From Marchantia polymorpha subsp. ruderalis (lineage: Eukaryota > Streptophyta > Marchantiopsida > Marchantiales > Marchantiaceae), in assembly GCA_037833965.1 (NCBI GenBank), contig AP031358.1:3232001-3296000 (forward strand): a DNA stretch of 64,000 nucleotides. The letters are read 5' to 3'. The position numbers were made by a program, and so were the translations under genes. The notes under the pieces were generated by a model. That model saw only the letters and a list, made by a program, of their open reading frames with translations, did not search any database and was not told the origin of the DNA. Shown piece after piece: positions 37,616-48,103 of the stretch (the stretch's first letter is position 1; the number at the start of each line of letters is the position of its first letter).

Positions 37616-40170
37616 ATGTCAAAGGTTCCCCAGCTGCGAGTGTCTCCACTCAGGGTGCCGCAGATCGGTCTACGCGCATTTCAAGATGTGCTGCTGGGCT
37701 GAAGCTCGATTTCCTTCTATGGGGGTGGAACTGGACATGTCCGGAGATGGTGCGCGAGTATCTGCAGGAGAGACACAAGCCCTCACGCGGATTCCGTCCA
37801 CATCCAGAAAGATGGGACATTTGTAACTGGGCGCAGGTGTTGGGCAGGTGTGCCGGCGAGGAAGGGGATCTCCTCTTCGAGGCCGATAGCGTGAAGGTGT
37901 CCCAGGAGGAAGAAATCTCCTACAATGAGCTCTTCAAAGTTGCCAGGCATGCCAAGAACGGTTTCCGGACACGGGATTACAAAGATCGATTGCGGAGAAA
38001 TGTCGCGACTGCATTGCTGCAGATATTGCAGCCGACCAAGACCGCTTACATGCATGGTTGGCAGGTAGAATTTGTGGAGCTAGTGTTGTCAGGAGCTCCA
38101 GTGCATTGGGCACGGCTCCTGTGGAAGGTGACGCGCCAACATGCGCAAGAAGAGAGAGGAGGAACCCTCAATCATCTTTCGCCTTACTTGATTGTGTTTT
38201 ATCGGGCGATGGGATGTTTGACAAGTTCAGAGCGGACACGGTTTCCGCTGCTGACCCAGAGCCATCCAGGTAGATACTCACGGGAGGCCGAAGTAGACAC
38301 GGATCCGGACGAGGAACCTGCCAGTCCGTCTCCGGCTCCGGCCCCAGCAAGAGGAGCAGAAGAACGTCGAAGTGAGCGCATTCCGCGAAAGCGGAAGTGG
38401 GATGAAAGACCTGAGGACAGGCAGCCGGAAGTGCCAGCTGCGCCGACTCGTGGTCGGCCCACCCACGAGCCTCACAGTCGACCAAAACAGAGGGCACGCA
38501 AAATGCCAACTAGTACTGAGGAGACCGGGCGTACTCCGCTCCGGCGGAATCCCACGCAGGAGGAGATAATCGCGCAGATTCTAGGGAAGTCGACAAATAC
38601 CTCTGCGCAGAAGGGACCAATGCCTTCGGAAGGAGATGGACGGACTGACAGTCGGCCGACTACGAGTCGGGCGACTGAAGGCCGACAAGCGGAAGGAAGG
38701 CCAACTGAACGGCGCGTTGAACCAGACAGCAGGCCGGAAGCAGAAGAGAGTTTGGCTGACGAGCCAACAACCCTCAGAAGGTCGTCTTCGGCGGAAGGCA
38801 CTTCTGGGAAGACGCCACCAGCAAGCAGGCCAAGTGGAGTGAAGACGCGCAGGGTGTATCCGACTCCCAGTCGGACAACTGCTGGTCGGCCGACTGCGAG
38901 TCGGTCAACAGAGAGACGGCCGGATTCGCCGACTTTGAGACGGACAGGGCCGGCGACCAGTGTGCGGACGCCTTCGGCGGACGCACCCTCAGCGAAGACA
39001 CCTTCCGCGCAGATTGCGCCGGAAGGGCAGGCAGCAGAAGCGGGCGGTGCAAAGGTGACAAGAGTCACTGCAGCGTCGACCCCTTCGGAGACCGAAGATC
39101 GAGCCGGAACAGGGGCTCAAGCAGTGGGATCCCCCACTGCCCTGGATATTTTAGCAGGCAGTGGAGCAGCAGTCGCAGCGGAAGCTGCTGCGCGCCACAG
39201 TTCCAGGGTGTCGCCAAGGGATTCGGTGGCGATTGAAATCCTCGAGACTGAGGATGAGACGAGCTCGGAAGAGCAGGAAGCGGATTTTGTGCAGAAAACG
39301 CCAACAGGGGTGTTGTGCGAGCAGATAGTCCCACTCCTGCGATATCTGGATCGCAAGACATCCAAGTACGCGGGTACTGGAAAACCGCAGTCTTATGTGG
39401 AGACTATCAAGCGAAGGACGAGGAGCAAGGTGGCCATTTGGGCCTCTAGGTGCCAAGTATATGTGGATAGGAACACCGCCCTCCGACAACACCTGGCGGT
39501 CACACAGAAGCTATACCAAGCCTTGCAGCAGCAGAGGGAGGATGCGGCGACGAAAAGTCAGGCGGATGCCGAGCTAATGCGGGCAAAGATCAAGTTGGAA
39601 TTGCAGGAAGAGCGAAGACAAAACCGCGTCCTAGCAGCCGAGCTTGCGCGCCAGACGCGCGCCTTAGAAGAAAGTCAAAGAGCCCGCAAGGAGGATGAGG
39701 AGTTGTTGCGCAACTTGCAATCCGAGTGTTCGGATTTGAGGGCGCAGCGTGCGGAAGCGGAAATGCAGCTAGCAGAGGTGGAAGGTAGCTGCAGGGCGCG
39801 AGAAGAGTTGGCGACACGGGTGACTCACTGCCTAAAAGGATACGCCCATTGGGAGGTGGCAGCTCAAGAGAGGATCACACTTAGGGAGTTCGAGCTTCGG
39901 GCGGCGGCATTGACGGAGGGTGACAGTCGGAGTCGGCGGCGAGTGGCGAGGAAATTAGAAACCTTCTTGTCGGGTGCGCGCGACACTATGGCGCACTTAG
40001 AGTCGGAAGTCACTGCAGCCCTCCGACGTCTGGGTTTGCGCAGCCGGTCGGAAGATTGGCAAGGTAGAGACAACGAGCGGAGCAGTCCGGCGCGCAAGAG
40101 GCGCAGCACCGGATCCGCCGAGTGCAGTAGTATAGTTTGGTTTCGCGCAAATGTTGCGAGTAGTAGATAG
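37616..40170 (+). CDS. E-family protein, about 850 residues, one frameshift from intact
   Basis: Function unknown. The family ATG is at 37616 (MSKVPQLRVSPLRVPQ); a one-base deletion near 37695-37699, judged against E1, E2 and E4b, shifts frame, after which the sequence is open without a stop to 40170. Domains by approximate residue: conserved N-terminal domain 20-200 (LLWGWNW, SYNELFK, FRTRDYKDRLRRNVATALLQ, VEFVELVLSGAPVHWARLL, LNHLSPYLIVFYRAMGCLT); Pro/Arg/Thr-rich, length-variable middle 220-540 with basic patches (RKRKWDE, RPKQRARK) that could act in nuclear import; acidic stretch ILETEDETSSEEQE; conserved PLLRYLDRKTSKY block near 570; long coiled coil 620-740; C-terminal YAHWEVAAQERITLREFEL...RRLGLRSR block 740-820; basic tail. 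No zinc knuckle, protease, reverse transcriptase or DDE motif seen. The architecture would suit a Gag-like or DNA-binding structural protein. I recall similar predicted proteins in Marchantia, unchecked. Confidence 0.7.
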
Positions 40171-40202
40171 GATAGCGTAGTGCTAGTTAGGACCTTTGAG
40201 GG

Positions 40203-40209
40203 TATAAAA
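40203..40209 (+). promoter_or_regulatory. TATA box downstream of the E3 gene
   Basis: TATAAAA in GAGGGTATAAAATAG, 33 bases after the stop codon and about 930 bases before the element's 3' end. Conserved in position in E1 and E2. It would suit the U3/R border of an LTR, or a promoter firing outward. Confidence 0.6.
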
Positions 40210-40869
40210 TAGATCAAGGCGTTTTGCCTTGGGACTCTTCCAGTTTCGGAAGTGCAGATCTGAAACTCACTTTCTTGGCGTGTTTGTGCATTTGGTCCTG
40301 GCACCACGTAGAGAAGCTGCAGCATAGCGAAGTTACCGTATGTTGTAGTTGAAGGCCTTCGGCCGAATGTTCAGAGCTAGTACCCGGTTAGAGACTTGAG
40401 TAGTGCGGATCTGCACCTGCGGGTGATTTCTGATGCTCAGAGCCGGCTGCGAGTTAGAGACTTGAACGGTTCCCCCTTACTCCTTCGAGTGACATATCCT
40501 GATTGTACTCCTACGGGAAGTTTCCCCTGAATGCCAATGTGAAGTTTTATTACTTCGTGTAAGCCTTGGTTTGCAATTCAGGTGTGTGTGTGTTACTGGA
40601 TCGTGTCTCAGTTAAGTTCTCAGTCGGGTCTGCACTCCCTGCGTTTGGTGTGAGAGTCGAGGGTGACGTCCACGGCGTATGAAGAGGCTTCGTTCCGAAG
40701 TGGGAAGTCCAGTCCGGGTACCCTACGCTAATTCCTGGCGGAAGGGCAGTAAAAGCCGGAGTGGGAGTCACTACCTGCAGAACCTCTGAGTGAACTTTTG
40801 AGACACTTTCCTCCTGAAATCCGAAGCGGAGGTCCTGACCGACCTCCGAGTTGTGCTTTTGCCAGTTTC

Positions 40870-40871
<2 letters not shown>

Positions 40872-40905
<34 letters not shown>
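40872..40905. repeat. (GT)n microsatellite in E3 3' region
   Basis: About 17 GT units after TTTCAG. E2 has about 8 units (44589-44606) and E1 about 4 (about 32310) at the same site, so the run has expanded within the family. Confidence 0.9.
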
Positions 40906-40906
<1 letters not shown>

Positions 40907-41145
40907 GAGTGACCACGCTGTACCGTGCATCCTCCGAGCATCCTCCGAGTCGAGATCCTCCTCCGAGTCGAGCCTCCGAGTCGAGCACTGCAGTATTTCT
41001 GGGAGTGACAGTCGCCTAGAATTCAAACTCTACAAAAGTCTGTTAAACGTGACACTTTTACTCTGTGTGTTGCCTCTGTCCCTGTGGGTTCGATCTTTTT
41101 ACCACCATACTGCAGTTTTAGCCTTTGGTGGGTTATTACAGTAGA

Positions 41146-43809
41146 CATGGTGCGCGAATGGCTGGATGCGGAGCGACCACCTACGCGCGGATTGCGTCCG
41201 CATGTAGATCGATGGACCTTCCACGATTGGGCGCAGGCATTGGGGAGGTGTGCCGGCACCGACGGGTACCTCTTCTTTGATAGTGAGAGCGTCAAGATGA
41301 CGAAGCAGGACGAGCCGCAATTTGTGGAATTGTTCAAACGGGAGAGGTCTACCAAGAATGGGTACAAGACCCGCGACTACAAAGATCGCTTTCGCCGAAC
41401 TGTAGCGGCAGCGCTGCTGCAATTGCTACAGCCACACCGCACCTCATACATCACCTTGTGGCAGGTTTCTTTTGTGGAGCTCATCTTGGCCGGAGCTCCA
41501 GTTCACTAGGCGAGCATCCTGCACACAGTGATGCGACAGCACGCCTTCGAGGAGAAGGGGGGAACTCTCAATCACCTCTCCCCTTTCTTGGTAAACTTCT
41601 ATCGGCAGAGGAACTGTTTGACCGTGGCGGAGCTCGCTCGCTTTCCGCCATTGTCCGTCGACCATCCCGGGAAGTATGTGCGGGATAACGAGGTCGACAC
41701 CGATGTAGAGGATTCACCAGCTTCTACTCCGCCGACACGGCGGGACGAGGGAAGAAGCACACCCGCAGCAAGAGTGCCGCGGAAGCGGCGATGGAGAGAG
41801 GAATCAGAGGAGAAGCAGCATCGAGAACCCACTGCTCCCATACGACAACGGCCACTGCACGAAGTGTGCAGCCGGCCGAAGCAGAAGGCGCTTAGGCTTG
41901 TGTTACCAGCCAGCAGCGCGGACACGGCGACGATCGCCACGGAGAAGGGAAGTGCGTCACCGGAGAAGATCGAGAGAGCGCGGACGTCCGCAGGAGCGGC
42001 GGACCACGCTACACCTCCGACGGACGAGAGGCGGCCTTCGGACCAAGGGCCTCCGGAGTTACCACGCGCGATGCGGACGAGTGTTCCGCCTACGCACAGG
42101 CGATTTCCAGCGGATAGGCGACCTCAAGCAGACGTGGACCTCTGCCTACGCGTAGGCAGAGAAAGTTCGCCTACGCACAGGCGGCCGCCTACGAGTAGGC
42201 AGGATTCACCCCAGGTACAACGTAGGAAGGGGAAGGAGCCGGCGGAAGATCCGCCTTCGGGTCAAGGGCCTTCGGGACCAGACCCTCCGGCGTATAACGC
42301 GCCGCGATTTGCGCCTTCGGCGCCAGGGCCTTCCGGCCAACGAGTTTGTAGCAAGGAGCGTGCGGAGACCGCACCTTCGGCGGGTAATCCGCCGGCAGAT
42401 GCGCCTTCGGCGGTAGGGCCTTCGGGGCCAGGTACATCGGGCGAGCGGCCTTCGGCGCTGCGCCTGCGGCGGACCCGGCGCCGGTACTTGCGCTTACGCG
42501 CAGACCAGACGCAGCCCTCACGCAAGACCTAACGGAGGAGCGGATTGTCTGTCCGCGAGACGAAATTCGGGTGCGCGATGCGCTATTACACCCCGCGCAG
42601 ACACATTCCGCTCAATCGCCTTCGGCGGCGGACGTCGACGGCGAAGAGGACACGATCGACGTGCGGCAGGCGGATGATGGGGATGTAGCACGGCCACATT
42701 CACCCACCGCCTTAGACATTTTAGCGGGGAGCAGCGAAACTGCAGGAGTGCCATCGGCGGCAGCACCCGTAGACCACTCGCAGCCCCACTCGGGCCAGTC
42801 GCCAACGCAATCAATGGCGACCGAAATCCTTCCCTCGGATGATGACGAAGGAGGATCCACAGAAGCAATGTCGGGATCGGGAGACACCGAGGAGGAGGAG
42901 GAGGAAATTGTTGGAGCGCCGGCGGCGGCGCTCTCTTAGCAGGTAATACCTCTGCTGAGGTACTTGGTTCGCAAATTTGATAAATACGCCGATTCACTCC
43001 AGCCGGGGTCCTACATCGAGTTAGTGCGCAGGCGGACTCGCACTAAAGTCCACACCAGCAAGCTACTAGCTAGGGTGGACCGGGAACTTAAGGATTTACG
43101 GGAGAAGCATGCCTGTTTGTGGGGACAGTATAATCTTGTGCGGAAGTCGCACACCCACTATGACGCATTGAAGCAGGCGAGACTGGAAGAGCTCACCAGG
43201 GATGTGGTGAAGACCACGGAAGAACTAATTTCTGAGAAGACTTAGAATCAGGTTCTGTCAGAGGAGCTCGTGCGACAGACGCGGTTGTTGGCGGAGTGTC
43301 AGCTCGCACGACAGGCGGATGAGGATTTAATCCGCAGGCTGCAGTCGGAGTGCGGGGAATTGAAAGCTCAGCGTGCGGAGGCCGAATCGCATTTAGTAGT
43401 AATTGAAGATGATCGCAGGCGAGAGGCAGATCGCACGAAGGAGGAGATGGCGAGGCGAGTCGCCCACTATCTCAAGGGCTACGCCCACTGGGAAGTGGCG
43501 GCGCAGGAGAAACTCACACTGCGTGAGTTGGAGCTTCGTGCAGCCGGGTTGTTGTCAGGTGACAGTAGGAGTCGGCGGCGGGTAGCGAAGAAGTTAGACT
43601 CTTTTCTATCAAAGGCGCGGGATACCATGTCCACCCTCGAGGCGGAGGTGTCCGCGGCGTTGCAGCGGTTGGGACTGCGCAGTCGAGCGGAAGACTGGCA
43701 GGGTAGGGAGTTAGTGCGCGGCAGCCCGTCGCGCAGGAGGCGAAGCATAGGTTCCGCGGAGTGTAGTGTAGCATGGTTCCGTGCCGGCGTGTGGCATAGT
43801 GCAGTGTAG
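41146..43809 (+). pseudogene. E-family protein, main part (E2), broken
   Basis: Continues from 36255 after removal of E3. The N-terminal domain resumes MVREWLDAERPPTRG and runs to about 41700. TAG at about 41507 replaces the same conserved tryptophan codon that is TGA in E1. The middle (about 41700-42530) is rich in Pro/Ser/Arg and encoded partly by CGCCTTCGGCG and CGCCTAC...GTAGGCG palindromes. There is a frame change at about 42535-42570, then SPTALDILAGSS, an acidic run with seven glutamates near 42900, TAG at 42937, the PLLRYLVRKFDKY block, TAG at 43243, coiled coil, and the C-terminal YAHWEVAAQEKLTLRELEL...RRLGLRSR-type block ending at 43809. Confidence 0.85.
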
Positions 43810-43830
43810 TGCTAGTTAGGACTTAGAAGG

Positions 43831-44805
43831 TATAAAGTAGTTCAAGGCGTCTTGCCTTGGGATCTTTCCCAACATCAGAAGTACAGATCAGGAACTCATT
43901 TTCTCTGCGTGTTTGTGTCCTTAGTTCTGTCACCACGCAAGAGGAGCTACAACTTGGCGTTCCGCATTTTGTAGCTGAAGGCCTTCGGTCGAATGTTCAG
44001 AGCTAGTACATTGGTTAGAGACTTGAGTAGTTCGGATCTACACATGCGGATGATTGCCGATGCTCAGAGCCAGTGACTAGTTAGATACTTGAATAGTTTC
44101 GCCTCTACACCTTCGAGTGTTTGTTCTTGATTGTACTCCTTTGGGATTTTTCCCCTGAATGCCAAAGTGAAGTTTTGCTACTTCGTGCAAGCCTTGGTTG
44201 TAAATTCAGGTTACGCTGCAGCAGGTGCCTTTGGGGTAACCCCTGTAGTATTTCTGGGAATGACAAGTGCCTGAGAATTCAAACTCATCAATAGACTGTT
44301 GTGGTGTGTTACTGGAATGTATCTCAGTGAGTCCTTATGTGTGGACCTGTGTTCTCTGCGCGTTTTGTGAGTTGAGAGTGTTGTTCACCGCGTATGAGTG
44401 ACTTCGATCCGAAGTAGGCAGTCCAAACCGGGTTTCCTACGCTAGCAGCAAGCTAGTGGAAGTGTTGTAAAAGCCGGAGTTGGGAGTCACTACCCGCAGC
44501 TTCGCAGAGTACTTGCGAGAGACTCTTCCCCCCTGAAATCTTGAGTAGAGGTCCTAACGGATCTTTGGGTTGTGTTTCTGTAGTTTCAGGTGTGTGTGTG
44601 TGTGTGTTACGCTGCACTGTGCGACCTCCGAGTGCGCTCCGAGTGGACACTTGCAGTATTTCTGGGAGTGACAGTCGCTTGAGAATTCAAACTCCTCAAT
44701 AGTCTGTTAAAACGTGACACTTTGTACCCTGTGTGTTCCTCTGTCCCTATGGGTTCGACCTTTCTACCACTATATTGCAGTTTTAGCCTTTAGTGGGTTG
44801 TTACA
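43831..44805 (+). promoter_or_regulatory. E2 3' region: TATA box and duplicated non-coding block
   Basis: TATAAAG at 43831-43837, then two diverged copies of a block of about 430 bp, each ending in TATTTCTGGGAATGACA/TATTTCTGGGAGTGACA followed by GAGAATTCAAACTC (about 44250-44290 and 44658-44697). The same arrangement is present in E1 and E3. No coding potential. The final GTGGGTTGTTACA is the 3' terminus. Confidence 0.7.
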
Positions 44806-44810
44806 CGTGG

Positions 44811-45009
44811 CGCACCCAACTAACACACTCAATCCTTACCTACAAGCACACGGATTGCTGACGTGACACTGTCAACTAACACATCCACTCTGTACCTACC
44901 AAGTGCGCGGATTGCTGACGTGGCAGCTATGACTAATGCACACTAAAGTATCTACATCAATATTCAGAGTAACCTCTACTTTAGTTCTAACTAACTAAAG
45001 ATGGTTACA
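44811..45009 (-). repeat. CV-1 3' LTR, proximal part
   Basis: CGCACCCAACTAACACACTC... to ...GATGGTTACA; the last 199 bases of the 408-bp LTR in plus coordinates. 209 + 199 = 408 confirms that E2 and its CGTGG duplication are the only insertion. Confidence 0.95.
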
Positions 45010-45025
45010 AACCTTCCTCCTTTTA
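45010..45025 (-). promoter_or_regulatory. CV-1 polypurine tract
   Basis: Directly inside the 3' LTR the minus strand reads AAAAGGAGGAAGGTT, the expected primer for plus-strand DNA synthesis. CV-2 has AAAAGGAGGGAGGTT at the same place (51541-51555). Confidence 0.85.
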
Positions 45026-45886
45026 AGATGCAACGTCCTTGTTGCACATACGTTCAAACTCATGAACTATCAAAAGTGCATTTTCTAAAATTTTAGCTGG
45101 TTCCCAAGTTGATTCATACGATAGATAGCCTTTCCATTGAATCAAATACTTTACTTTGGGATATTTATGACCTCGAATACATTTTTTGAGTATCTTTTCT
45201 ACCTCAAACTCCTCATGATCTGCTATCAAGGTTGGAAGAGGAGGTGGTGCTGGTTGGTTGGTGAATTGTTTTGGTCGTGGTACATGTTTTCGCAATCGTG
45301 ACACATGAAATACTGGATGTATTTTCATATGTGACGGAAGTTCCAACTTGTATGACACTTCACCAACACGCTTCAAAACCAAAAATGGACCAATGAACCT
45401 AGGGTTTAACTTTGGTGTTCATACAAGAGACAAATTCGTTGTACATAACCAAACATGATCTACAACCTCAAAAATCACTTCTCTACGATGAGCATCGGCA
45501 TGCTACTTTTGCCGATTTTGAGCTATCATCAACTTCTCCTTGGCCTGATGTAGTCCTCGGTGAATATGCTCCACGAATTCGTTGACTGCTGCAACTTTGG
45601 TCGAAAACTCCTCTCTTTTGGGATGTCTCATCAAACTTGAAGGAGTTATAGGATGAGCTCCATACATAAGAAAAAATGGAGACACTTTTATGCATGCATT
45701 AACAGAATTGTTATATGCAAATTCCACAAGTGGCAAAAGGTTATCCCACTCTTCTTGCTCTTCTAATGTGAATGCTCGTAGCATATCCTCCATGGTTCTA
45801 TTTGCCCTCTCAGTTTGTCCATCAGTTTGAGGGTGATACGCCGTTGACATTGCTAGTTTTGTTTTGAAAAAACTAAACAAAGTTTT
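45023..45886 (-). pseudogene. CV-1 integrase C-terminal half and chromodomain, broken
   Basis: Continues the polyprotein in the same frame after a TGA at 45887-45889 (a conserved tryptophan position). The integrase part contains the third catalytic residue in AYHPQTDGQTERANRTMED (E in QTERAN), then, after TAG at about 45500 and TGA at about 45420, the linker FIGPFLVLKRVGEVSYKLEL. A chromodomain follows at about 45215-45070 (EFEVEKILKKCIRGHKY, YLIQWKGYLSYESTWEP) with the aromatic residues expected for methyl-lysine binding partly present (Y/W in YLIQW and STWEP). Chromodomains of this type direct integration to marked chromatin in plant chromoviruses. Confidence 0.9.
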
Positions 45887-48103
45887 TCAAAATAAACTAG
45901 TGAAGTGAGTACCTCTATCCGTGATTAACACTTTGCTTAAACCATGATTCACGAAAACTGCATCTTGATACAATTGAGCTAGTTGTGGAGCTGTTACTGT
46001 TTTTGTGGTTGGCCTGATGTGAATCATCTTGCTCAATTTGTCCACAAAAACCACCACTGAATCATGTTCTAACGAAGTCCTTGGTAACTCACATACAAGA
46101 TCCATGGTGACATGTTCCCACCGCTGTTCGGGAATAGGAAGAGGCTGTAATAAATCCGCTGGTTTTTGATTACTTGCCTTGTTTTGTTGACAAGCAACAC
46201 AACTTTGAACATAAGACTCCACATCCTCGCGTATTTTGGGCCAATAGTACACTCGTTGTATACTCTCCACGGTTTTCTCCACTCCCACATGACCTGCAAT
46301 GGCTGTATCATGACTTTCTGCCAAAATCATTGTGCGCAAATCGTGATCTTGTGGAATCCATATACGTTGATAGTAAAACGCCAAACCTCGAGATTTCTCT
46401 GCCTTTCCAGTTTGTAGTGCCCGAGTGATCTCTTCATCCTCCTTTGTGGCTAGTGACATCTTGCTCCACCAATCCGCCTGAACTTTCACTTCTGCAACAT
46501 GATTCAAACAAGGCATGCGTGTGAGAGCATCTGCAAGTTGCTTCTTTCCCTCCACGTACACAATCTTCATGTTGAAGCGTTGACGCCACTCTGTCCATCG
46601 AATTTGTCGTTTGGACAGATCCTTCTGAGTTTCCAAATAAACCAAGGGTTTATGATCAGTCTCCACCACAAACTCCTTATCACCCAAATAATGCTTCCAA
46701 TGTTTGGTTGCCAACACGATGGCTAACTCCTCCCGTTCTGTCGTGTGATAATTTTGTTCCGCCGCCACCAACTTTCGAGAATAGAAAGCAACTGGATGCC
46801 ATCCATCCTCCCATTCTTGTTGAAGTATGCCACCTACTGTTGTACTTGATGCGTCAGTGGCCAACTTGATAGAACGGTTAGGATCATAACACTTGAGAAT
46901 AGGTGCGTGTAACAAAACATCTTTCAATGCTTGAAAAACTAACTCTTGAGCTGTTCCCCATCTCCACTTTTGACCTTTTCCTAACATGGAAGTCAAGGCT
47001 TGAGCTAGTCGAGCAAAACCTTTCACAAATCTACGATAGAATCCAGTGAGCCCTAGAAAACTCTTCAATTGAGTTTGATACTCAGGTGCTATCCATTTCT
47101 GAATGGCATCTATCTTCTCACTCATCACTTGGATTCCTGTAGCTGTAACTCTATGACCCAAGTAATCTACTTCTGACTTGCCAAATTCACATTTTGAAGC
47201 TTTGGCATACAATTGATTGTCTCTTAAAACTTGAAGTACCTCTCGTAAATGACTTCTATGATCACTCAAAGTTTTGCTATACACCAATATATCATCTAGA
47301 AAAACAATGACAGATTTATCTAGATAAGGGCGAAAGATATCGTTCATCAATCCCATGAATGTAGCTGGTGCATTAGTGAGACCAAAAGGCATCACCAGAT
47401 ACTCAAAGTGTCCATACCTAGTACAAAAAGCTGTCTTGTGAACATCTTCATCTGCAATTCGAATTTGATTGTAGCCGCTTCTCAAATCTAGCTTGGTGAA
47501 GTACTTTGCTCCTTGAAGTTGATCAAACAAATCATCCATACGAGGTAATGGATATTTGTTTTTCACCGTTTGCTGATTCAACCCGCGATAATCGATACAT
47601 AGTCTCATGGCTCCATCCTTCTTCTTCACAAAGAGTACTGGAGCTCCATAAGGTGAAACACTTGGTTGAATGAATCCCTTGCTCAACATCTCCTCCACTT
47701 GAGCTTTGCATTCTTCCAATTCGTTTGGAGCCAAACGATATGGAGCTTTGCAAGTTGGTGTACTTCCAGGTATCACCTCAATCTTGTGATCTACTCGCCT
47801 CTTTGGTGGTAATCCTGCAGGTAGATCATCTGGAAAAACATCTTTATACTCCATAAAAATGTCGTTCAAGGACTCCGGGATGTAAGGTTTGTCCGTGGAC
47901 CCAATATCTCTTATAAGTCCAAGGAAACATACATCATCTCTAGAAATGGATGTTGTACCCATCACAAAGAGGGGTAAATTCCTATTCTGAGATCTAATTC
48001 TCTCTTCATAGATCTTCCATCCACTACTTGTAATTACTTTTCTTCTCCAATCTACCCTCGGATTATATTGCTCCATCCATGGCATTCCAAGGATGACATC
48101 ATA
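45887..48103 (-). CDS. CV-1 Pol: reverse transcriptase, RNase H and integrase core
   Basis: A long open segment of about 735 codons between two TGA stops. Reverse transcriptase starts near [14 protein letters not shown] (about 47750) with the catalytic FLDDILVYS at 47281-47305 and the [12 protein letters not shown] and MPFGLTNAP blocks before it. RNase H is around 46900-46570 ([40 protein letters not shown]). The integrase zinc finger is at about 46320-46180 (H-H then CVACQQNK), and the core begins with TMDLVCELP and [12 protein letters not shown], giving the first two catalytic aspartates. It is part of one Gag-Pol polyprotein, so the apparent start MPWMEQYN is not a true start; the reading continues into protease upstream. 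Compared with CV-2, the upstream stop is CGA to TGA. Confidence 0.95.
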   Translation of the reverse strand, partial: YDVILGMPWMEQYNPRVDWRRKVITSSGWKIYEERIRSQNRNLPLFVMGTTSISRDDVCFLGLIRDIGSTDKPYIPESLNDIFMEYKDVFPDDLPAGLPPKRRVDHKIEVIPGSTPTCKAPYRLAPNELEECKAQVEEMLSKGFIQPSVSPYGAPVLFVKKKDGAMRLCIDYRGLNQQTVKNKYPLPRMDDLFDQLQGAKYFTKLDLRSGYNQIRIADEDVHKTAFCTRYGHFEYLVMPFGLTNAPATFMGLMNDIFRPYLDKSVIVFLDDILVYSKTLSDHRSHLREVLQVLRDNQLYAKASKCEFGKSEVDYLGHRVTATGIQVMSEKIDAIQKWIAPEYQTQLKSFLGLTGFYRRFVKGFARLAQALTSMLGKGQKWRWGTAQELVFQALKDVLLHAPILKCYDPNRSIKLATDASSTTVGGILQQEWEDGWHPVAFYSRKLVAAEQNYHTTEREELAIVLATKHWKHYLGDKEFVVETDHKPLVYLETQKDLSKRQIRWTEWRQRFNMKIVYVEGKKQLADALTRMPCLNHVAEVKVQADWWSKMSLATKEDEEITRALQTGKAEKSRGLAFYYQRIWIPQDHDLRTMILAESHDTAIAGHVGVEKTVESIQRVYYWPKIREDVESYVQSCVACQQNKASNQKPADLLQPLPIPEQRWEHVTMDLVCELPRTSLEHDSVVVFVDKLSKMIHIRPTTKTVTAPQLAQLYQDAVFVNHGLSKVLITDRGTHFTSLF

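Larger units (their letters stand above)
36256..41140 (+). mobile_element. E-family element E3, nested in E2
   Basis: 5' end TGTGGTAACACAC, 3' end GTGGGTTATTACA, flanked by perfect GTAGA duplications (36251-36255 and 41141-41145). Length 4,885 bp. It is the best preserved copy: 5' region 36256-37615 with the perfect palindrome GCTCGTTCTAACGAGC (about 36689-36704), one long gene 37616-40170, TATA box 40203-40209, then about 930 bp of 3' region with a long (GT)n run (40872-40905) and a small GAGTCGAGCCTCC-type tandem repeat (about 40930-40986). It is the youngest insertion in the nest. Confidence 0.95.
34670..44805 (+). mobile_element. E-family element E2, inserted in the CV-1 3' LTR and split by E3
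   Basis: 5' end TGTGGTACCCCAC, 3' end GTGGGTTGTTACA, flanked by perfect CGTGG duplications (34665-34669 and 44806-44810). Removing E3 leaves about 5.25 kb. Order: 5' region 34670-36124 with CGCCTTCGGCG and CGCCTACGCGTAGGCG motifs, gene from 36125, interrupted at 36255 by E3, continuing 41146-43809, TATA box (TATAAAG, 43831-43837), non-coding 3' region to 44805 with a (GT)n run (about 44589-44606). Its target was a GACGTGGC motif of the LTR. Confidence 0.95.

Noticed and set aside
38168-39068. Several long frames antisense to the E3 gene (up to 198 codons)
   Set aside because: GC-rich, Pro/Arg-rich sense coding makes the antisense strand open; no independent support.
41060-41110. tRNA-like T-loop (GGGTTCGATC) near the 3' end of each E element
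   Set aside because: It fits a pol III B box by itself, but no flanking stem, acceptor or anticodon arm can be folded; probably coincidence conserved by descent.
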